Of a stretch of 64,000 nt of DNA, positions 19,353-28,791 are shown one piece after another. Location of the stretch: the NCBI RefSeq assembly GCF_015751045.1, contig NZ_BNJW01000012.1, positions 21,689-85,688 on the forward strand, in the 5' to 3' direction. A program made the translations under genes and the position numbers. The notes under the pieces are model-generated. The model did not search any database. It saw only the letters and a program-made list of their open reading frames with translations, and was not told the DNA's origin. Source of the DNA: Enterococcus lactis. Lineage in GTDB: Bacteria; Bacillota; Bacilli; Lactobacillales; Enterococcaceae. The first letter of the stretch is position 1; each line of letters begins with the position of its first letter.

Positions 19353-22300
19353 ATGAAACCGAAAAAATTAAAACTTAAAAATTTTGGTCCTTTTATCAAT
19401 GAGACCGTTGATTTTTCACGATTGACAGAAGCACCGCTTTTTTTGATCAGCGGGAAGACTGGAGCAGGAAAAACGACGATTTTTGATGGGATCACTTTCG
19501 CACTTTTTGGTGAAACTTCCGGAAGACTTCGTTCTGGAAAAGAGATGCGTTCCTTGTTTGCTACACCAGAAGAAGAAACAAGCGTGACTTTTTCTTTTGA
19601 ACATCAGCAGATGAACTATGAAATCGAACGAAAACCAGAACAAGTTTTAGCGAAACGAAAAGGAAACGGAACAAAAAAACAGGCAGCTAAAGTAACGTTG
19701 ACCATTTTTGATGGGAAAGGAAAAGAAATAAAACAAATCACAAAACGTACAGAAGCAGACCAGTTGATCAGAGAACTGATGAATCTCGATGCGAAACAGT
19801 TTTCCCAAATCGTTTTACTGCCCCAAGGAGAATTCCGTAATTTTTTGGTTTCATCAAGCAGTGAGAAAGAGACTGTTTTACGTCATTTGTTCGGTACTCA
19901 GCTTTTCCAACAGTTTAATGAGCGATTAAAGGAAAAAGCAAAGCAACAGCAACAAAAACTAGATCATTTAGAGCAAGAACTTCATCTTTTGCAAAAAAGA
20001 TTTGTTTTAGTCAAAGAAGAGGAAGCAGCAGCAGGGTTTGAAGCCGTTCTTTCCCAATGGACAAACCATCAGGCCATACTAGAAAAACAAATCACTGAAG
20101 AAAAAGAAGTTTTAGCAGACTATCAGGAGAAACAGAAACAATTAGAAAATTCCTACTATCGTTTTGAAACCTTGAAAAAAAGCTATGAAGAAAAAGCGAC
20201 ATTACTAAATAAGCAAAAGAAATTAGCCGCTCAAAAAGACGAAATAGAGGAAAAGAAACGATGGATTGGGTATTATGAATTTACACAACGCTTAATTGAA
20301 CCAATCCAGCACCTGAAAGAAATAAAAGCTGAAAAAATAGAACTGTCACAAAAAAGCAGTGAACAAACAAAGAAACTAGCGATGACTACGCAGTATTATG
20401 AAGAGTGGCAAAAAAATGAAACAGACCGCATACATCGGCAAACAAAAATCAAAGAAGCTGCTCAACAATTGCAAAACAAACAGATGATGGTACCGATTGT
20501 CGAAGCCTTGCGTAGTAAAAAACAAGAAGCAGAACAATTAAAACATTCATTAGATAAAGAAGAAATGAACGCCGAAAAGCTACATCAAAAACAGGCTATT
20601 TATCAGGAAAGAACTCGAATTCTTCAAGAAATCTTATTGGATCAGGAAAAACTGCAGGAAGATCGTCTTGCTTTTGGACAGTTAAAACATCTAGATGAAA
20701 AACAGCAGGAAATAGAACAACAAAAAACAAAAAGTATCGAATCACTCGAACAGATAAGAGAAGAACTCAAAAAAGCAGCCGAAGAAACAACAAAAAATAA
20801 TCAGCGATTGAAACAACAGATAGAACAAGCAGAACAGCTGAAAAGCCAATGGGCAAAGCAGCAAATTGCTCGTCTTCAGCTTTTTTTGCGTCCGGGGGAA
20901 CCATGTCTGGTTTGTGGGTCGACAGAACATCCCGTACAACAATCAAAACATGAACAGCCAAATAAGGAAGATATCTTAAAAGTAGAGCAACAACTGGCAG
21001 AAGCTGAGTCAGCTGTAGAAAGAACCCAGCAAATCATTGCCAAAAATGAAGCATATGAAAATAATCTTCAACAGCAATTATCTGATTTAGAACAAAAAAT
21101 CATGGAAACGAATATACAACTAGATGGACAAGAAAAACACTTACAACAGGCTTTGCAACAGGCATTTCCTGCGATAACAGAACAAAAAACAACAACTGCT
21201 CTTACAGTAATCGAACAATCTTTAGATAAACGAAAAAGCAAGATAGCCAATGCAAGAGCAGAACTGGAAGAAATAAGCCAACAAGTAGAAAAGCTTGAGC
21301 AGCAATTAGCTGTCTACAAGCAGCAACAGACAGCAAAAAATAATCAGCTTCAACAACTGCAAGGCGAAATCAAAAGTTTAGAAAAACAATTACAAGATAC
21401 GGATAGCAACTGTTTAGAAGAAGAGATACGACAACTTGAAAAACAGTTAGAAGAAGACTCAAACCAACTCGCTGCTGAGCAGAAAGCAGGAATGCAATTG
21501 TTGCAAGATCTGCATATGCTTCGGACACAACTTGATCTTCAACAGGAACAAATAGAAAAAATAGATGAAAAAATAGAAAAAGAACAGCAAAGAATAGCTG
21601 AAAAGCTGGAAAGCCAATCGTATTTTTCAACAACTGAGGAAGTCTGTGCATTCGCACAACAGCAAGCACAATACGAAGAGAACCAGCGCATAATCACTAC
21701 TTATCATGAAGCACAATTAGTGACAGCTGACCGACTACGTCAATTAGAAAATATCCAGCTGACGGAGATAGTTCCAGATACAGAAGAGATCAGCCAGCAA
21801 TTGGAAGAGATAAGAGAGATGATCGAAACAAAGCAAGAAAAGATATACAGTTTACAAGAACAAAAAATCAATAACCAGAAAATCTACGATGAATGTCTTT
21901 CGATTTATCACACAAGCCAGACGCAATTAGATGAACTTACGCAATTACAGCAGCTTTCGCAAACATTCAACGGAGAAAATCCTAAGAAGACTAGTTTAGA
22001 ACGGTATGTGCTTCAAGTTTATCTACAAGAAGTGTTACAAGTAGCAAATGATCATCTCCAACGTTTAACGAAAAATCGTTATCAGTTTGAACTAGCGGAT
22101 ACGATCGGCAGTTATCGAGGGAAAACCGGATTAGAAATCAATATCTATGATGATCAGGCAGGCATGTCTCGAAGCGCGCATACGCTGTCTGGCGGTGAAA
22201 GTTTTATTGCAGCACTTTCTTTAGCATTAGCCCTTGCGGATGTGATTCAGACACAAGCTGGTGGGGTAGCAATCGATGCATTGTTTATTGATGAAGGTTT

Positions 22301-22481
22301 TGGGTCATTAGATGAAGAAGCTTTGGAAATGGCGATGGAAGCTTTAGAAACGATTGAAAGTGAAGGAAGAATGATCGGGATCATTAGTCATGTAAGAGAA
22401 TTGAAAGAACGAGTATTACAGCAAATAAGAATTGATACAGAAGGTAGCGGACAAAGCAAAATACGCTATCAACTTGGATAA
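19353..22481 (+). CDS. sbcC: Nuclease ATPase subunit SbcC (Rad50 type)
   Basis: SMC-like ATPase of 1042 residues that pairs with SbcD. It has Walker A SGKTGAGKTTI (about 34-44), a long Gln/Glu/Lys-rich coiled coil, the zinc hook CLVC at Cys518-Cys521 near the middle, a second coiled coil, the ABC signature LSGGES and Walker B ALFIDEGFGSLDEE near residue 980. All parts needed for ATP-driven bridging of DNA ends are present. Gene order sbcD-sbcC is standard; the SNF2 helicase that follows within 18 bases appears to share the transcript. Confidence 0.96.
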   Translation: MKPKKLKLKNFGPFINETVDFSRLTEAPLFLISGKTGAGKTTIFDGITFALFGETSGRLRSGKEMRSLFATPEEETSVTFSFEHQQMNYEIERKPEQVLAKRKGNGTKKQAAKVTLTIFDGKGKEIKQITKRTEADQLIRELMNLDAKQFSQIVLLPQGEFRNFLVSSSSEKETVLRHLFGTQLFQQFNERLKEKAKQQQQKLDHLEQELHLLQKRFVLVKEEEAAAGFEAVLSQWTNHQAILEKQITEEKEVLADYQEKQKQLENSYYRFETLKKSYEEKATLLNKQKKLAAQKDEIEEKKRWIGYYEFTQRLIEPIQHLKEIKAEKIELSQKSSEQTKKLAMTTQYYEEWQKNETDRIHRQTKIKEAAQQLQNKQMMVPIVEALRSKKQEAEQLKHSLDKEEMNAEKLHQKQAIYQERTRILQEILLDQEKLQEDRLAFGQLKHLDEKQQEIEQQKTKSIESLEQIREELKKAAEETTKNNQRLKQQIEQAEQLKSQWAKQQIARLQLFLRPGEPCLVCGSTEHPVQQSKHEQPNKEDILKVEQQLAEAESAVERTQQIIAKNEAYENNLQQQLSDLEQKIMETNIQLDGQEKHLQQALQQAFPAITEQKTTTALTVIEQSLDKRKSKIANARAELEEISQQVEKLEQQLAVYKQQQTAKNNQLQQLQGEIKSLEKQLQDTDSNCLEEEIRQLEKQLEEDSNQLAAEQKAGMQLLQDLHMLRTQLDLQQEQIEKIDEKIEKEQQRIAEKLESQSYFSTTEEVCAFAQQQAQYEENQRIITTYHEAQLVTADRLRQLENIQLTEIVPDTEEISQQLEEIREMIETKQEKIYSLQEQKINNQKIYDECLSIYHTSQTQLDELTQLQQLSQTFNGENPKKTSLERYVLQVYLQEVLQVANDHLQRLTKNRYQFELADTIGSYRGKTGLEINIYDDQAGMSRSAHTLSGGESFIAALSLALALADVIQTQAGGVAIDALFIDEGFGSLDEEALEMAMEALETIESEGRMIGIISHVRELKERVLQQIRIDTEGSGQSKIRYQLG

Positions 22482-22499
22482 AAAGGGAGATTGGTAACT

Positions 22500-25400
22500 A
22501 TGAAATGGAGTATTCCGGAAAAAGTCATTGCACGTGGGCATCAATACTTGCAAGAAGGCCGAGTGTTATCGGTTGTCCCTGACCAAGAAGAAAACGTGTG
22601 GCATGCAGAAGTCTTGGGCAGTGAATTGTATATGGTTGATTTGGATGGGACAGCAAAAGAGATAGATTACTGCCAATGTCCATATTGGGAGGAACATAAA
22701 TATTGTAAGCATACAGTTGCTGTGGAACTTTACTTACGGTCGAAAAATCTATCTCGTATCATGAAAAAAGACCAGCCGATGTTAGAACCGGTAAAAACAA
22801 CAAGTGAAGGAGAAATCATTGCAAAAGGTTTTTCTCGTCTAAAAACACAAAAAAATCCTCAAGCGGTGCAACCCTTGATTATTGAATACCAAGTAGAAAC
22901 GATTGAGACAAATCAGTATCATCCAGAGCTTTCTATTTTGGCGCTTTACTTACGTATCGGTTCTTTGGCATCGCCGAAAAAAACATATATCGTAAAAAAC
23001 ATCTATGATTTTTTACAGGCTTACACAGAAAAAGAAACCTACACAGTCAATAAGCAGTATCAGTTTCGTCTAGATAAACGGGCTTTTCAAAAAGAAGATC
23101 AAAAAATACTCGCTCATCTTGCAGGAAGTGCCCAAACGCATCAATTATTAGGCACGAATGGCTTGCAAGTCAAAGGGAAACTAGACAAAAGATACCTGCT
23201 TCTCCCAGTAGAACAAGCCCGCTTCCTACTAGAACAGATGAATCAGACGACACGTTTGCATCTGCAGATAAATGAACAAAACGATCAAGGAATCCAATTT
23301 TCCGATCAAAACAAGCCTTTATCATTCAAAGTGGAAAAACAGGGAGAAGACTATTTATTGCAAGCATTGAATGATTTTGATTTTTTCTTTATGCATTATC
23401 AGTGGGGGCTTATCCAGGGAGTATTCTATTCTCTAACGAAGCATCAACAAACAGTTTATCAAACTTGGAAACAATTGATTCGCCGATTGGAGAAACCAGA
23501 AGTAGTATTCAAGAAAAAAGAACTACCGGCCTTGTTTAAAGAAATCATTCCTCTTCTTTCGGAGATCGGAGACGTAGTGATTGCCTCTGAAGTAGAAAAG
23601 GAAGTAGCAGATATTCCAGTCGAATTTATTTTCTTTTTTCGAAAAGCCAAAGGAAAAATCCAAGCTCGAGTCGATTTCGTCTATGGCGAAGTCATCTATT
23701 CGACCGATCCAAAACATGAGGTCTCGGCCAATCAGGACTTTCAGGTGCTGCGTGACAGAGCTGAAGAAAAACGAGTCCTTGATTTATTCAGGATGTATCG
23801 CTACCAGAAAAATGAAACTGGCTATGAGCGTCCATTGCCAAGCGGGGAGGAACTATATGCCTTTTTCCGTACAGAACTATCTGTCTTCCGTCAGTTTGGT
23901 GAAGTCAGACTTGGCAGAAAGTTGCGGGAGTTGTATTTAGATGCGCATAAACATCAACCGCAAATCGAAGTAACCGAGACTGGTTCATGGCTTGATATTC
24001 GGTTCGACGTATCGGGGATAGAAGAGCAAGAGATTGATCATGTACTGCAAAGCTTGTTGCGAAATGATGCTTTTTATACATTGGAAAATGGACAGGTTCT
24101 TTCTTTTGATTCAGAGGAATTCCAACAAACAAGTCAAGTATTGCAACAATTACGAGAGTCAATACGTTCAGAAGAAGGGACGATCCATGTACCTAAGAAT
24201 CAAGGACTGATCATTCAAAATCAATTGGAAAAAAGCAATGCTACTTTTAGCGAATCGTTTCAAACGATGGTCCAAGATCTCATTCATCCAGAAGGGTATC
24301 AGGCGCAACTTCCCAAAGGATTGAATGCAAAGATGAGAGAGTATCAGAAGCAAGGGTTCCGGTGGTTGAAGATGTTAGGCCATTATCAGTTTGGCGGTAT
24401 CTTAGCCGATGAAATGGGACTTGGGAAAACACTGCAGACGATTGCCTTTTTACTTTCGGAAAAAGAAGAACGGGAAAGCTTTTCTGCTTTGATCGTAGCG
24501 CCGGCCAGCTTAATCTACAACTGGCAGGCAGAGGTAAAAAAATTCGCTCCTTCTTTGAATATCCAAGTAATCAATGGGAATAAAAAAGAACGGGAAGAAT
24601 TGCTGGCTAAAGACACAGATATTCGAGTGACCTCTTATGCCAGTTTGAGACAGGATTTAGCTGATTACCAGTCACAAAAAATTGATTATTTGATCCTTGA
24701 TGAGGCGCAAATGGTCAAAAATAGTAGTACGAAAACTGCTCAAGCATTGAGAGAATTAGCTGTGCCTCAGCGATTTGCATTAAGTGGGACACCAATCGAG
24801 AATAATTTAGAAGAATTGTGGTCATTGTTTGCAACAATCATGCCAGGATTTTTCCCAACCAAAACAAAATTCAGAGAACTTGCCGCAGAAGAAATTGCGC
24901 AAATGATCCGACCGTTCATTTTACGGCGAGATAAACAAACTGTGTTGAAAGACTTACCAGAAAAAACAGAAATGAATCTATATTCTGCACTGACAGAAGA
25001 ACAAAAGACCGTTTATTTAGCTTACTTGCGTCAAATGCGTGAAGAAATCTCGTCAATGGATTCTGAAGCATTCAAGAAAAACCGGATCGGGATACTAGCA
25101 GGTCTGACAAGGTTGCGTCAAATTTGTTGCGATCCTCGTCTGTTTATTGAAGATTACCAAGGCGGTTCTGGCAAACTCGAACAAGTAAAAGATCTATTAG
25201 TCGCTGCCAAAGAGAACAAACGCAGAGTTCTGCTGTTTTCTCAATTTACAGGTATGCTTACTATCTTACAAGAAGAGTTAGCCGAGCTGGGAATCTCAAC
25301 ATTTTATTTAAGAGGCAGTACAAAACCGCAAGATCGATTAAGTATGGTAGATGCATTTAATGCAGGCGAAAAAGATGTTTTCCTGATTTCTTTAAAGGCT

Positions 25401-25694
25401 GGGGGAACGGGACTGAATTTGACAGGAGCAGATACGGTCATCTTGTATGACCTTTGGTGGAACCCTGCAATTGAAGAACAAGCTGCTGGTCGTGCGCATC
25501 GAATCGGACAGAAAAATGTGGTAGAAGTGTGGCGTATGATTTCTGAAGGAACGATTGAAGAACGAATGGATTCGCTCCAACAAGAAAAACGCGAACTGTT
25601 CCAAAAAGTGATCCAAGGAAATGAAGAACAGCTGACAAAACTGACTGAAGAAGATATCCGCATGATCTTAAGTGTAGGAGAGATTGAGAAGTAA
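22500..25694 (+). CDS. SNF2-family DEAD/H helicase with SWIM zinc finger
   Basis: Swi2/Snf2 ATPase of 1064 residues. The N terminus has a SWIM-type zinc finger (CQCPYWEEHKYCKH, about 60-73). A middle domain of unknown fold runs to about residue 580. The motor has Walker A DEMGLGKT (637-644), DEAQ (734-737), SGTPIENN, and helicase-C motifs LFSQFTGML, SLKAGGTGLNLT and AAGRAHRIGQ. Such proteins translocate on double-stranded DNA and remodel bound proteins; the exact bacterial role is unknown. AAAGGGAG precedes ATG 22500, 18 bases after sbcC, which suggests a link to break repair. Confidence 0.92.
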   Translation: MKWSIPEKVIARGHQYLQEGRVLSVVPDQEENVWHAEVLGSELYMVDLDGTAKEIDYCQCPYWEEHKYCKHTVAVELYLRSKNLSRIMKKDQPMLEPVKTTSEGEIIAKGFSRLKTQKNPQAVQPLIIEYQVETIETNQYHPELSILALYLRIGSLASPKKTYIVKNIYDFLQAYTEKETYTVNKQYQFRLDKRAFQKEDQKILAHLAGSAQTHQLLGTNGLQVKGKLDKRYLLLPVEQARFLLEQMNQTTRLHLQINEQNDQGIQFSDQNKPLSFKVEKQGEDYLLQALNDFDFFFMHYQWGLIQGVFYSLTKHQQTVYQTWKQLIRRLEKPEVVFKKKELPALFKEIIPLLSEIGDVVIASEVEKEVADIPVEFIFFFRKAKGKIQARVDFVYGEVIYSTDPKHEVSANQDFQVLRDRAEEKRVLDLFRMYRYQKNETGYERPLPSGEELYAFFRTELSVFRQFGEVRLGRKLRELYLDAHKHQPQIEVTETGSWLDIRFDVSGIEEQEIDHVLQSLLRNDAFYTLENGQVLSFDSEEFQQTSQVLQQLRESIRSEEGTIHVPKNQGLIIQNQLEKSNATFSESFQTMVQDLIHPEGYQAQLPKGLNAKMREYQKQGFRWLKMLGHYQFGGILADEMGLGKTLQTIAFLLSEKEERESFSALIVAPASLIYNWQAEVKKFAPSLNIQVINGNKKEREELLAKDTDIRVTSYASLRQDLADYQSQKIDYLILDEAQMVKNSSTKTAQALRELAVPQRFALSGTPIENNLEELWSLFATIMPGFFPTKTKFRELAAEEIAQMIRPFILRRDKQTVLKDLPEKTEMNLYSALTEEQKTVYLAYLRQMREEISSMDSEAFKKNRIGILAGLTRLRQICCDPRLFIEDYQGGSGKLEQVKDLLVAAKENKRRVLLFSQFTGMLTILQEELAELGISTFYLRGSTKPQDRLSMVDAFNAGEKDVFLISLKAGGTGLNLTGADTVILYDLWWNPAIEEQAAGRAHRIGQKNVVEVWRMISEGTIEERMDSLQQEKRELFQKVIQGNEEQLTKLTEEDIRMILSVGEIEK

Positions 25695-25767
25695 GAGATT
25701 CGAAACAATCGTTCAGTAATGGATAAGAAGATTTTTCGAAAAAAGCAGGTGTTTAGTTGATTTAAGA

Positions 25768-25822
25768 AATAGCAAGGAAGCTGGGTTTCTGTTTTATCCC
25801 GATTTCCTTGCTATTATTTTTT
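25768..25822 (+). terminator. Terminator of the sbcDC-helicase operon
   Basis: A 12-bp outer stem (25768-25779 with 25804-25815), extended by an internal GGG/CCC pairing, is followed by T-rich sequence. It also faces the convergent HAD gene. Confidence 0.85.
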
Positions 25823-25839
25823 GTTTTTATTTATAGGCG

Positions 25840-26547
25840 TTAAGCAAAGATTGTCTTCATTGTTTCTAACAGCTGATCAAAAGAAGAAATTTCGATATCG
25901 CAAATAGGGGTCTGGTCGATTTTGCGTTCTCGATGGTTGAACCAAAGTGCTTGCCAGTCGGCACTTTTTGCACCTAAAACATCATTGTCATAATTGTCGC
26001 CAACATATAGAGTCTCTCCTGGAAGCATATAAAATTCTTTCTCAGCAAGCTGAAAAATCTCTTTTTCTGGCTTTTGGAAACCTGTTGCTTGAGAAACCAG
26101 CATGTTGTGGGAAGGAATCCAATTGTTCAATTGAAGTTGTTTTAATTTTTTTGTCTGATGGTCAGTCGGTCCATTTGTGATAATTCCTAATGGGACATTT
26201 TTTTCCTTCAAGAAGTCAAGTGTTTTTTTGACCTCCTCATGCAAACAGATATTATCAAGTTCTTCCTCGTAAATTTTTTGAAATAGGAGACCTTCTTCTT
26301 CTGTGATGTGAGGGTAGTCTAAATCTTTTAGTGATTGGCTGATTCGATGTGCTCGCATATATTCTAGCGTCCACTCTCCTGCCATTACTTTTGGAAAGTT
26401 TTCATCACTATGATGACGGAATCGGATATATAGTGGATGCATATCTTCATCTGAAACAAGCGGCACGACTCTTTTTACCGCATTTCGAAATGGCTGCTGC
26501 TGATCATACATTGTATCATCAACATCAAACACAACTGATTTAATCAA
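25840..26547 (-). CDS. HAD-family hydrolase
   Basis: Haloacid-dehalogenase phosphatase of 235 residues. Motif I is FDVDDTMYD (nucleophile Asp8, acid Asp10), motif II IITNGPTD, motif III KPEKEIF and motif IV YVGDNYDNDVLGA. The helical cap between motifs I and II (about 15-95) is C1-type, resembling YjjG-like nucleotidases, but the substrate cannot be assigned. The only family-consistent start is TTG 26547, with AAAGGCG upstream. Monocistronic. Confidence 0.88.
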   Translation of the reverse strand: MIKSVVFDVDDTMYDQQQPFRNAVKRVVPLVSDEDMHPLYIRFRHHSDENFPKVMAGEWTLEYMRAHRISQSLKDLDYPHITEEEGLLFQKIYEEELDNICLHEEVKKTLDFLKEKNVPLGIITNGPTDHQTKKLKQLQLNNWIPSHNMLVSQATGFQKPEKEIFQLAEKEFYMLPGETLYVGDNYDNDVLGAKSADWQALWFNHRERKIDQTPICDIEISSFDQLLETMKTIFA

Positions 26548-27311
26548 AATTTTACACGCCTTTCGGTTTTCATTGATTTTTTCACAAATCCTTGACTATT
26601 GTAACAGAAAAAATCATCTAAAAAAGCTGATAAATAAAGGTTTTTCTTACTATATTTCTGTTTCCTTGACAGAATAAGGTTTTTATATTTCAGTTTTTTT
26701 CACTAAAAATCATGAAACACGTCAATAGGTTTGATGAACAAATTAATCATTATTGTGTAACTCGGTTGGTTTATTTTAATGCAATCTCTGAGGAATTTTC
26801 GAAAGGTTTATTTTTTTAATACAGTCTCAGTATAACTATTCAAACATAAAATAACGTTATTTAGTTTATTTGTTTATAGTAAATTTTATCTAGTAATCAT
26901 TGCTTTAAAATATTGCGCTTATATAACAGAGAAAATAAGCGTTATAATAAAGAACAATATTATCTAAAATGACAAGAAACATTACTATCAAAGAAATAAA
27001 AAACATAAAAAATCTTAAGAAATCGGTTTCATTTGTGTTTTTAGATAAAATAATAGTACAGTTTTGTTTGCTGTTTCATTGTCTTCTAAAATTTGAATTA
27101 GATTTGAAAACTCTAATTTTTAAATGATGAAAAAAGCAAGAACGCTGGTTTTACTGTATATTAACCTTAGATAACTTTCATTTTTTTAAAAAAATTATGA
27201 AAAAAAGGTAGCTATTTAAAAGTTGATTATGTATAATAGAAACAGATGGGAGATTATTATGATCTTCTGTTACAAAAAAGTGATTCTTATCACGAAAAGG
27301 AGTGGTGCACG
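26548..27311. other. Long AT-rich non-coding region upstream of spxA
   Basis: About 760 bases of very AT-rich sequence with no convincing gene. It holds an inverted repeat CGCTTAT/ATAAGCG (26916-26922 and 26935-26941) immediately before a TATAAT at 26943-26948. A 52-codon open frame (26969-27127) follows with no ribosome site. A TATAAT at 27232-27237 is the likely proximal spxA -10. The length is unusual for this compact region and leaves room for several spx promoters. Confidence 0.5.
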
Positions 27312-27710
27312 TTGTTAACATTATATACTTCCCCAAGTTGTACTTCCTGCAGAAAGGCTCGTGCGTGGTTGCAAGAACATCAGATTCCATTTGTTGAACG
27401 TAATATTTTTTCAGAACCATTGAACAGTTCTGAATTAAAAGCGATTTTACAAATGACAGAAGACGGAACAGAAGAAATCATCTCGACACGTTCCAAAGTA
27501 TTCCAAAAACTGAACATGGATTTAGATGATCTGCCGTTACAAGAACTATTGGAACTTGTGCAAAACAATCCTGGATTGCTTCGCCGTCCAATCATGATTG
27601 ATGATAAACGTCTACAAGTTGGTTTTAATGAAGACGAGATTCGTCGATTCCTGCCGCGCGATGTACGACAATTAGAATTGCGTCAAGCACAATTGATGGC
27701 TGGATTATAG
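27312..27710 (+). CDS. spxA: Spx-family transcriptional regulator
   Basis: ArsC-like regulator that binds the RNA polymerase alpha C-terminal domain and reprograms transcription under disulfide stress. The protein is 132 residues, exactly family size. The redox switch CTSC occupies residues 10-13, followed by KARAWL and the conserved [10 protein letters not shown] segment with the RNAP-contacting Arg. The start is TTG 27312, with AAAGGAG about 8 bases upstream; upstream in-frame codons are not family-like. Genes for its likely controllers lie close by: mecA (28041) and spxH (31849). Confidence 0.95.
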   Translation: MLTLYTSPSCTSCRKARAWLQEHQIPFVERNIFSEPLNSSELKAILQMTEDGTEEIISTRSKVFQKLNMDLDDLPLQELLELVQNNPGLLRRPIMIDDKRLQVGFNEDEIRRFLPRDVRQLELRQAQLMAGL

Positions 27711-27721
27711 AAGATAAAATG

Positions 27722-27767
27722 AAACTTGGAAAAACTATTACGAGGATAGTTTTTCCAAGTTTTTTTG
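27722..27767 (+). terminator. Terminator after spxA
   Basis: A perfect 17-bp stem (27722-27738 with 27746-27762) and T run. Confidence 0.95.
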
Positions 27768-27971
27768 TTTTTATAAATAGCGTTCTTTATTGTGGGCACA
27801 AAAAAGGGTGTGAGAGTGATCATGGTATGAAAAACAGAAGTGATTGATTAGCTAAAAAGTCGGCTATATAGTATTCATCTCCCAAAAATGTTATAGTTAA
27901 ATAAGATAGCTTGAACGATTGGAAAAATCTGCTGGTTTTATTAAATTCACTTAACAGCGGGATTTTTTTTC

Positions 27972-27999
27972 TTTACATTTAAGCTGATTTCGCTACAAT
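27972..27999 (+). promoter_or_regulatory. Promoter of mecA
   Basis: TTTACA (27972-27977), 16-base spacer, TACAAT (27994-27999). The interval from the spxA terminator to this promoter also holds an imperfect hairpin with a T run (27925-27968), which may end a short upstream transcript. Confidence 0.6.
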
Positions 28000-28040
28000 G
28001 AATCTATATTGAACATTGCGGCAAAGTGAGGTGTAGCAAA

Positions 28041-28694
28041 ATGGAAATGGAACATATTAATGAAAATACGATCCGTGTACTGATAGGTCATGAAGATTTA
28101 GAAGAACGGGGCGTTTCATTTTTGGATTTACTTGGCAATCACAAAGAAATCGAAAATTTCTTTTATAGTATTCTGGAAGAAGTTGATATCGAAGAGGAGT
28201 TCCGAGGAAGCGAAGCTGTCACTTTCCAAGTTTTGCCAAAAGGAGACGGATTAGAACTGTTTATCAGTAAAAACCTGCCAGATGAAGAAGTTTCTCAATC
28301 AGAAGATTCTGCTGTGGATTCAGAAGACGTGAGCGAATTTCTCCGTCAGCAAATTATTGGTAGCGATCCGGAAGAAGAATTATCTGGAAGCGCCCTAGAA
28401 GAACAGGAAAGACAAGCAATTTTTGCTTTTGAAGATTTTGAGCAAGTGATCCAGCTGGCAACAGATGTTGAACTAGAGTCTGCTTGGACTGATTTGTACT
28501 TATTCGAAGAGCGTTATTACCTAGTCGTTCATTTCTGGATGGAGAATCTCAACCAAGCGGATGTAGAGAATCAGATTGCTCGAATTTTGGAGTTTGCAGA
28601 AAAGAGCGATCGTACACCAGAAACATTGAATGAATATGGAAAGTGTCTGATGGCGCGTAATGCTATCGAGCGTACGAAATTTTATTTTGTATAA
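28041..28694 (+). CDS. mecA: Adaptor protein MecA
   Basis: Adaptor that delivers substrates such as competence regulators to the ClpC-ClpP protease; 217 residues. The N-terminal domain MEMEHINENTIRVLIGHEDLEERGV is characteristic. A short acidic linker (about 85-120, many Glu, Asp and Ser) leads to the C-terminal ClpC-binding domain with DLYLFEERYYLVVHF. AGTGAGGTG precedes ATG 28041; upstream in-frame codons lack a site. It precedes coiA and pepF as in many Firmicutes. Confidence 0.95.
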   Translation: MEMEHINENTIRVLIGHEDLEERGVSFLDLLGNHKEIENFFYSILEEVDIEEEFRGSEAVTFQVLPKGDGLELFISKNLPDEEVSQSEDSAVDSEDVSEFLRQQIIGSDPEEELSGSALEEQERQAIFAFEDFEQVIQLATDVELESAWTDLYLFEERYYLVVHFWMENLNQADVENQIARILEFAEKSDRTPETLNEYGKCLMARNAIERTKFYFV

Positions 28695-28710
28695 ATCATC
28701 ATTATAGTAA

Positions 28711-28746
28711 GAGCCATATCGATCATATATCGATATGGCTCTTTTT
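28711..28746 (+). terminator. Terminator after mecA
   Basis: A perfect 13-bp stem (28711-28723 with 28729-28741) and T run. Confidence 0.92.
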
Positions 28747-28791
28747 CGTGTAAATAAATTGTTAGACGTAAATAAGTTCAGAGGGAGAAAA

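Noticed and set aside
25304..25708. 134-codon minus-strand open frame
   Set aside because: Antisense to the helicase-C motifs of the SNF2 gene; Ser-rich shadow frame without a ribosome site.
26969..27127. 52-codon frame downstream of a TATAAT in the spxA upstream gap
   Set aside because: No ribosome site, a composition driven by AT richness and no recognisable motif; kept only as a note on the gap.
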